The notes below the pieces were generated by a model. The model was given only the letters and a program-made list of their open reading frames with translations. It searched no databases and was not told where the DNA came from. A DNA stretch of 64,000 nucleotides from Typhlomys cinereus. Taxonomy: Eukaryota > Chordata > Mammalia > Rodentia > Platacanthomyidae. The position numbers and the translations under genes were made by a program. Shown here piece by piece: positions 57,990 to 64,000 of this stretch. Where the stretch lies: NCBI GenBank assembly GCA_023101885.1, contig JALPQD010000832.1:124001-188000 (forward strand). Direction: 5' to 3'. Numbering within the stretch: the stretch's first letter is position 1; the number at the start of each line of letters is the position of its first letter.

Positions 57990-59865
57990 AAAACTAGAGA
58001 AGTCTGAGAATGTTGGCTTATGTTTACAAGATTACTATAGGACCTTTGGCCCTGAAAAGGTTCCGGTTCAAACCTTCGCATATTAAAATCTTATTAACGA
58101 TATTATACAGGTTTATACTAGATCTCCTGATATTCAAAAGGTTATTTTAGAGGGAGAAAAAGTTTTACAACGTTGCTCCAGGCCCCCTTCGGCTTGCAAG
58201 TCAGTTGCTATTGATATGCCCGCTCCTCCTTCAGATCCCCTTCCCTCGGACAATTCCCCTCACTTAGAGTCCCCTCCCAGCCATCTCTACCCCTCGTTAA
58301 ACATTCCAGAGATCCTTAACCCAGTCTCTGATAATGCCCTACCCCTGATGAGAAAACTTCCTCAGACAATGAGGCTACCAACTGTAAAACACCCAACTGC
58401 CATCCTCAAAAAAAACCTTCCATTCTTACCCACCCCCCTATGCTTCAGCTCCTCTCTTTTGTGCCTCTGTTCTTCCTTCAGACAACTCCTTAGATCTTAT
58501 CACTCGAGCCAAAGCTGAGCTCTCTCAACAATCGGCCTCTTTAAAACAACTCCTCCAACAAAAGAGGGAACATCTCTCTCTGATAAAAGAGCTTCGTGCT
58601 GTAGATTTAGAATTAATTCAAACTTCTCAGTCTCCCCCTGTAAGTTCAAACCCTAAAAAACGCCAGACAGCCTCTAAAAGCCTTCAACTTTTCCCAGTCA
58701 CCTAGAGCAAGCTTCCACAAATTCCCAAGAACCTTCCTCTTTCCAAGGGGAAGAAATCACTGAGACTGGGGATGAATCTGATAATCAGAGAGATAGAGAA
58801 AGTCCCTCAGAGGAATCAGATTCCTAGGACACCCCACAGGTGGTCCAGAATCAACAATACCGCCTCCTAAGTTTAAAACATTTAAAAGACTTGAAAGCAG
58901 CAATTTCTAATTACGGCCCTACAGCGCCATTTACGGTGGCTTTACTAGAAAACCTGAGTGAGCTCTGGCTTGTCCCAAATGACTGGCATCATCTGGCCCA
59001 TGCCTGTCTAACTGGTGGTGATTTTGTTCTTTAGAGAACTGAGTTTGCAGAAAATTACAGAGAGATTGCCCAGCATAATTCTCAAACGCCTAAGACTAAA
59101 AACTGGACCAGAGATAAATTTATTGGGCGCCCTCCATATGAAACTAACGAAATTCAAACACGTTTCCCTCCTGGCCTCCTGTCTCAGATTCAAAATGCAG
59201 GTCTCAAGACACAGAAAGGCTTCCCCCTAAAGAGTCCGCTACCACCTCCTTGGCTAAACTTCATCAGGGACCCGATAAGCCTTATAGTAATTTCATCAGC
59301 CGCCTTAGGCTGATCGGCTATTCGGTGGGGGTGAAAACGAGAGTGCTTTTGTAAGACACTTAGCATTTAAAAACGCCAATCCTGCTTGTCAGGATACTAT
59401 CCACCCTCACCGGTCCTGTGACATCTCTGACTATATAAAACTGTGTTCAAGCATTGGCTTGGCTCATGCTATGGGCATCGCCATAGGAGTTGCCTTAAAA
59501 GATTTTACCAAAGACAAAAATTGCTTTAATTGTAAACAACCTTGCCATTTTTTCAAAAACTGTACGGCACCTAAGGCCTCCTGCCTACTGCCTACAACAC
59601 CCTGCCCTCGATTCAAAAGAGGAAAACACTGGGCCTCTGATTGTCGCTCAAAAGCTGATGCCCAGGGAAATCCATTACCATCAAAAAACTTCCAAAGAGG
59701 CCAGCCCCTTGCCCCAGCTCAGACAACTCAGGGACTCAACCCCGGAGCAGTCAGATTCTTCCCTCAAACCAAAACATCCCAGCCAATAAAATTTCCACTT
59801 TCCACAGAACAACCTCAAACAACACAGGATTGGACCGCAGTCCCTCCACTGACTCAATATTAACC
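57990..59865 (+). pseudogene. ERV2 gag, matrix piece 2 to nucleocapsid (broken)
   Basis: Gag makes the internal virion proteins. A second matrix C-terminal piece ('[18 protein letters not shown]', 58042-58100) leads into a proline/serine-rich linker (58216-58518). A Gln/Lys-rich probable coiled coil (58505-58620) follows, then capsid with 'NYGPTAPFTVALLE' (58911-58952) and a major-homology-region-like '[14 protein letters not shown]' (59264-59305). Nucleocapsid has an intact first zinc knuckle CFNCKQPCHFFKNC (59522-59563) and a second, CPRFKRGKHWASDC, whose second Cys is Phe. Stops include TAG for Trp near 59032; frameshifts occur between the pieces. The two-knuckle layout is betaretrovirus-like. 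Confidence 0.87.
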
Positions 59866-60065
59866 CCTGATATGGGAGTTCAAGTCCTACTCATGGGCAT
59901 ATATGGCCCTTTACCCATTCTACTCTAAAAGGCCTCCATGTTTATCCAGGTATTATAGATTGTAATTATACAGGTTAAATAAAAATCCTTGCCTACTCTA
60001 ACAATGGACCCCTATGTCAGGGAAACGACCTTGTCGACCAGGCCACACAGCAACCTTCCTTGACT
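59866..60065 (+). pseudogene. ERV2 dUTPase remnant
   Basis: dUTPase, encoded before protease in betaretroviruses, removes dUTP during DNA synthesis. In shifting frames I read 'GVQVLLMGIYGPLP' (59877-59918) and 'GLHVYPGIIDCNYTG' (59931-59975), followed by '..IKILAYSNNGPLC'. The Tyr and Asp of the central dUTPase motif are visible. Stops at about 59926 and 59976 and a frameshift break it. The frame fades near 60060, where integrase sequence begins. Confidence 0.75.
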
Positions 60066-60079
60066 TCCTCCCTAACAGC

Positions 60080-60993
60080 ACTTGCCTTTAAACAACAAAC
60101 ATTTACTACAGCGCTCACCCCTCTTCAACAGGCACAACAGGCTCATAACCTCCATCATCTCAATTCCGTACCCTTCGCTTAAGATACAAAATATCTAAAG
60201 AACAGGCCAGAGAAATTGTCCGTAATTGCAAAGCCTGCCTGTCTTTTCTCCCTGAACCCCATATGGGAGTTAATCCTAGGGGGCTTGTGCCAGGCGAACT
60301 TTGGCAAATAGATGTTACCCATTTCAAAACACTCGGAAAAAATAAATATATTCATGTCACCATTGACACCTTTAGCGGTTTTATTTATGCAACTCCCCAA
60401 ACAGGAGAAGCCATAAAACATGTTATTAACCACCTTATAGCCTGTTTTTCAGTCATGAACTGTCCTAGAGTCATCAAAACTGACAATGGCCCAGGATACT
60501 CTAGTACTCAATTTAGAGCCTTCTGTGCTCAATTTAACATTAAACACATCACAGGCATCCCATACAACCCCCAAGGCCAAGGTATAGTTGAAAGAACCAA
60601 TCAGACCTTAAAAAATATGCTCCAAAAATTACTATCTAACGGGGGAATTCTTTACTCCCCCTAAACCACAGAACCCTGCTAAACCATGCATTGTTTGTTC
60701 TAAATTTCCTTACCCTTGATGAACAACAACAATCTGCAGCTGACAGGCTCTGGCATCCTTCTACGGCTGATGACTATGCTCAGGCAATATGGAAGGACCC
60801 CATTGACAACAAATGGCATGGGCCTGATCCTGTGCTCACATGGGGAAAGGGCCACGCCTGTATATATAACAAACAGGCCAATAGCGCTCGATGGCTTCCA
60901 GAACGCTTTATTAAACCTTATACCCCTAATAATCCCCGTCAATCTTCCAAAATCATCACAACGCCTATTAATCAATCCCAGGGTGGCGCCTGA
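60080..60993 (+). pseudogene. ERV2 integrase (nearly complete, frameshifted)
   Basis: Integrase joins viral DNA to the host chromosome. The N-terminal zinc site shows H-x3-H (60143-60157) and C-x2-C (60228-60239). The catalytic core keeps all three acidic residues: Asp 60311-60313, Asp 60482-60484 and Glu 60590-60592, with exactly 35 residues between the last two (DD35E). The C-terminal domain (60691-60993) has 'KGHACIYNKQ' and 'RWLPERFIKP'. A stop or frameshift near 60178-60190 and a frame change near 60660-60690 break it. It ends 33 bp before env. No reverse transcriptase or RNase H text precedes it. Confidence 0.9.
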
Positions 60994-61025
60994 GAAGACT
61001 CTCTTCTTTTATCTCCACAGAAAAA

Positions 61026-62944
61026 ATGAATACCTATCTTCAGCCACCTTGGACCCTGTTTGCCGTTCTGCTAATCCTACCTGTCGGAGAATCTGGCCCC
61101 TATCAACTATGGAACTATACATGGGTAATAACCAACCAAGCAGGTGACATAGCTAGCTCCTATTCTCAGATTGCATCCTCCCCACCTTGGCCCAATCTTG
61201 AAGTAGATCTTTGCAAGTTAGCTTTAGGAGCTGACCCCTCCTGGGGGACTCCAGACCACTACCTACCTCAACCAAAGCCCGTCAATACTCAAGCCCGCTA
61301 CAGTTCGGTTCCTGGGTGTTATAACCTCTGGGCTCGGTTTTTTCTAACCATGGCCTCCATCTATGTCTGCCCAGGCACCCACCGAGATTGCTCCTGGAAT
61401 ACTCGGTGCGGTTATTCCACTGATTATTACTGTGCTTCCTGGTCCTGTGAAACCACTGGAGATACTTATTGGAAGCCTAGTTCCTCTTGGGACTATATAA
61501 CTGTTAAAAGAAAAAACCCTTCTCCATACAAATTAAATTCCGGACCAGTTCCCGTTAACTTTGCTTGTCAACAATGGTGTAACACCCTCCTCATTACCTT
61601 CACCCCCTCTGGCAAAAAACAATTATGGACTGACAGAGGATTCGAATGGGGCCTCCGTCTATATATTTCTGGCAGAAACCCCGGCCTAACCTTTAGAATC
61701 AAACTATTATAAGAGCTCCCTAATCAACACAAGGCATCCATCGGACCAAACACTCCCCACGAACTCCACCCAATAGATACACCCCTACTGCCAACACTCT
61801 TTCCCTTACGCATTCCTATTTCCAGCCTGCCATTCCTAATGGTCCTATGTCCTCCACAAACCTCATCCTGTCTGTTCTCAGTGTTTTGGCCGCTGCCTTA
61901 ATGCACCAAAATGATTCCACCTATAAAGAATGTTGGATGTGTCTCTCAGCAAACCCTCCTTTTTAGAAAGGAATAGCCTTTTTTGGCGACCTCATTTATA
62001 CAAATGACAGCAACCAATTATCCTGGGACATTGTCGAACTCACTGTCACTGATGTCTCTGGAATAGGAACCTGTCTCCTGGGCAAAAATATGATTCCCCC
62101 CGTTCAGTTGACAGATATATGTAATGACACTTTGGTTGTCAATTCTACTGCTCATAGTTACTTGGCCTGCTCCACAGGCTTGACCACTTATATTGAGACT
62201 TCCACATTTCTACAGGTACGTGACTATTGTGTGTTGGTGCGACTGTTTCCCAAACTCACCATTTATGACCCTAATGAGTTCCTTACATTCTGGCAAAGGA
62301 GTACAGACCTCCATTCTCGCCATAAGAGAGAGCCTATATCTGCTGTAACTCTAGCTGTCCTTATCGGTCTTGGCCTTACTGGAGCAGGCACTGGTATAGC
62401 ATCCCTTGCCACCTCCCAACATCAAAATAACCAACTTAGCATGGCCATTGATAATGACATTAGAGAAATAAGAGACAGCCTCTGAAATCTCAAAGACTCA
62501 CTGGCATCCCTCTCTGAAGTAGTTTTACAAAATTGAAGAGGATTAGATCTAGTACTCCTTCAACAAGGAGGCCTCTGTGCAGCCTTAAAAGAACAATGCT
62601 GTGTCTATATAGACAAAACTGGTCTTGTAGAAGATAGTTTACAAAAAATCACTGAGAGCCTAGAAAAAAGAAAAAGAGAAAGAGGAAAACAAGAATCTTG
62701 GTATCAAAATTGGTTTTCCACCTCCCCTTGGCTATCAACCTTCCTTCCTAGTATTTTAGGACCTCTTATTGGATTACTTTTGCTTCTTTCTTTCGGCCCA
62801 TGGGCTTTTCAAAAATTAACTCGTTTTATAAAATCTCAAGTTGACTCTGCCCTCTCTCCACCCTCCATTATGGTCCAATATCATCGGGTCTGTACAGAAA
62901 ATACTGATGACAATGAAACATCCCTAGATATAAGAGAGGCTTAA
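61026..62944 (+). pseudogene. ERV2 env, gammaretrovirus-like, broken
   Basis: Env makes the surface (SU) and transmembrane (TM) glycoproteins. SU opens with a signal peptide (residues 1-24, 'LFAVLLILPVG') and reads 'WNYTWVITN' and 'PSSSWDYITV', both gammaretrovirus-like. SU is open to a TAA at 61710. The CWMC disulfide motif is at 61931-61942, with a TAG at 61964. A furin-type RHKR site (62318-62329) precedes a hydrophobic fusion-peptide region. TM has the CX6CC motif (62576-62602) and a membrane segment (about 62740-62800). Stops are at 62483 and 62534, and a frameshift lies between 61712 and 61930. CWxC with CX6CC means a covalently linked SU-TM, a trait of gamma-type envelopes. Confidence 0.92.
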
Positions 62945-63384
62945 TTTCTCTGCCCTTACTACTGTTAAAACCTCATGGTGGAATGTTATTAATCATCCTT
63001 CTCTTGAGATTACTTCATGACATAGGTCCTGCCCGCCGCCTCCTCAACACGCTGGTCCCATCGACAATCAGCAGCAGCTTCAACCCCACAGGTGACCTTT
63101 GAGACCTTGTCCAGCTACAGCTATATCACCCTTGGGCCTTTAAGAGGAGGTTTTGAGCCCAGGTGGCCGCTCCAAAGACGGGCAACTTCCTCAGCTCCTA
63201 GACCAACCTAAGACAGGGACTCTGAGGGTGACAGAGCCACCCCATGACGGGTGAGGCTAGGAGCAGTGAGGTCGGACCCAAGACAGGAACGGCCACGAAA
63301 ATGGCTCCGGGACATACAGACAATATTCTTCCCAAGTTTGCCTCGGCCCAATAGCTGTCTAGCTGCCCCCCACCTTTACTATAT
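62945..63384 (+). other. ERV2 non-coding region between env and 3' LTR
   Basis: About 440 bp has no conserved frame. In type-D betaretroviruses this position holds an RNA export element; whether this one does is unknown. Confidence 0.6.
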
Positions 63385-63398
63385 AGAAAAGGGGGATA
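63385..63398 (+). promoter_or_regulatory. ERV2 polypurine tract
   Basis: AGAAAAGGGGGATA lies directly before the 3' LTR; plus-strand primer site for reverse transcription. Confidence 0.88.
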
Positions 63399-63807
63399 TG
63401 TTAGAGGCCAGAGTCACTAAAGGGCCAAAAGGAACTCATAAAACTTGTTTGACATGTGCCTCCGGGACCCAGCGTACCAGGACATTCCAGAAGAGCCTTA
63501 ACAACTCTCCGGATCCAGATAACCGATATCGCAACTGCCAGATGCCCGGTGACTAATATCGCGATTGTTAAAACGTCACAATTACCAGGCGCCTCTACCG
63601 ATGCTTACCAGGCTCCTCCACCATGCTTATCTCTTTTCCCCTGCCCCACTCCCCCTCCCACCTGAGCATATAAACTGTACCCTAACCCTAAATAAACGAG
63701 ACCTTGACAACTCTTTGCTTGGTCTCCCTCTTTTTTTCTCGCCCATCGTTCCCTGCAGGCTCGATATTCCTCAGATCCACAAATAACTGGTCCTGATGGA
63801 CAGGACA
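63399..63807 (+). repeat. ERV2 3' LTR
   Basis: It has the same length as the 5' LTR (409 bp), with the same TATA and AATAAA. About 18 substitutions separate them by eye, most of them transitions, and no indels. Confidence 0.95.
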
Positions 63808-63813
63808 GGGAGT

Positions 63814-64000
63814 ACATATGGCGCTTAATTTTCTGGGTCTGGGATACTTCACTTAATATACTTGTTTCTAGTGACATCCATTTCCCAGGAAATTCCAGTA
63901 ATTCATCCTTTTTGATAGCTGAGTAGTACTCCATTGTATAGATGCACCACAGTTTCCTTATCTATTCGTCAACTGTTGGACATTTAGTTTTCTTTTTTAA
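63814..64000 (-). mobile_element. L1: L1 ORF2 C-terminal piece, right part after ERV2
   Basis: This continues the L1 split at 55827: 'ACATATGGCGCTTAATTTTCTGG..', matching 5019 onward. It diverges after about 63982 into 'TTTAGTTTTCTTTTTTAA', close to the window edge. Confidence 0.85.

Larger units (their letters stand above)
55828..63807 (+). mobile_element. ERV2: recombinant betaretrovirus-like endogenous retrovirus with gamma-type env
   Basis: Two 409-bp LTRs, a 6-bp TSD, a lysine-type PBS, gag, a dUTPase remnant, integrase, env and a polypurine tract occur in order. The LTRs differ at about 18 positions by eye (roughly 4%), so the insertion is not recent. Protease, reverse transcriptase and RNase H are absent. 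All frames carry stops or frameshifts, so the copy is dead. The backbone is betaretrovirus-like and the envelope gammaretrovirus-like. An A/T-rich module shared with ERV1 sits inside gag. Confidence 0.95.

Overview
The window looks like repeat-dense, intergenic nuclear DNA of a rodent. No intact host protein-coding gene, rRNA or tRNA gene was found. Evidence for a rodent is the abundance of LINE-1 (L1) copies of rodent type, including one with a GC-rich tandem-monomer promoter, and a tRNA-derived SINE whose head (GGCTGGAGAGRTGGCTCA) belongs to the B2-like superfamily. I saw no B1/Alu-type copies. A Myodonta rodent (mouse-related or jerboa-related) is my best guess; the species is not identified.

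Layout. 1-3690: unassigned DNA with old L1 pieces. 3988-10430: a full-length L1 on the minus strand with a perfect 16-bp target-site duplication (TSD), a monomer promoter, an intact ORF1 and an ORF2 broken by three frameshifts and one stop. 10447-14690: mostly unassigned, with one interspersed repeat. 14710-16938: a 5'-truncated L1 with an 18-bp TSD. 17136-20640: an older L1 with an unrelated 5'UTR, followed by a MaLR-like element. 21700-26835: mostly unassigned. 26836-27430: a processed pseudogene of the translation factor gene EEF1B2. 27565-33571: a gammaretrovirus-like, non-autonomous ERV (ERV1) on the minus strand with two LTRs, a proline-type primer-binding site (PBS), a gag start and a nucleocapsid remnant. 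33576-40250: SINEs, a solo-LTR-like segment and an old L1. 40750-45415: an internally deleted L1 (plus strand) carrying a SINE. 46330-48026: two nested L1 3' ends, the inner one with a twin-priming inversion. 48027-52370: unassigned, with a 79-bp direct repeat. 52370-55827: old and younger L1 pieces. 55828-63807: a second ERV (ERV2, plus strand) with 6-bp TSD, inserted into L1 sequence that resumes to the window end.

The most interesting object is ERV2. It has a betaretrovirus-like backbone (lysine-type PBS, two-knuckle gag, dUTPase remnant, DD35E integrase) joined to a gammaretrovirus-like env. Protease, reverse transcriptase and RNase H are missing. An approximately 0.9-kb A/T-rich non-coding segment lies between two matrix-like gag pieces. 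The same segment occurs, in the same place just after the gag start, in ERV1, although ERV1 has a different LTR and PBS class. This suggests module exchange between two ERV lineages. Every protein-coding part of both ERVs is broken by stops or frameshifts.

Boundaries were read by eye. Those with TSDs are exact or nearly so; old-repeat edges are approximate.
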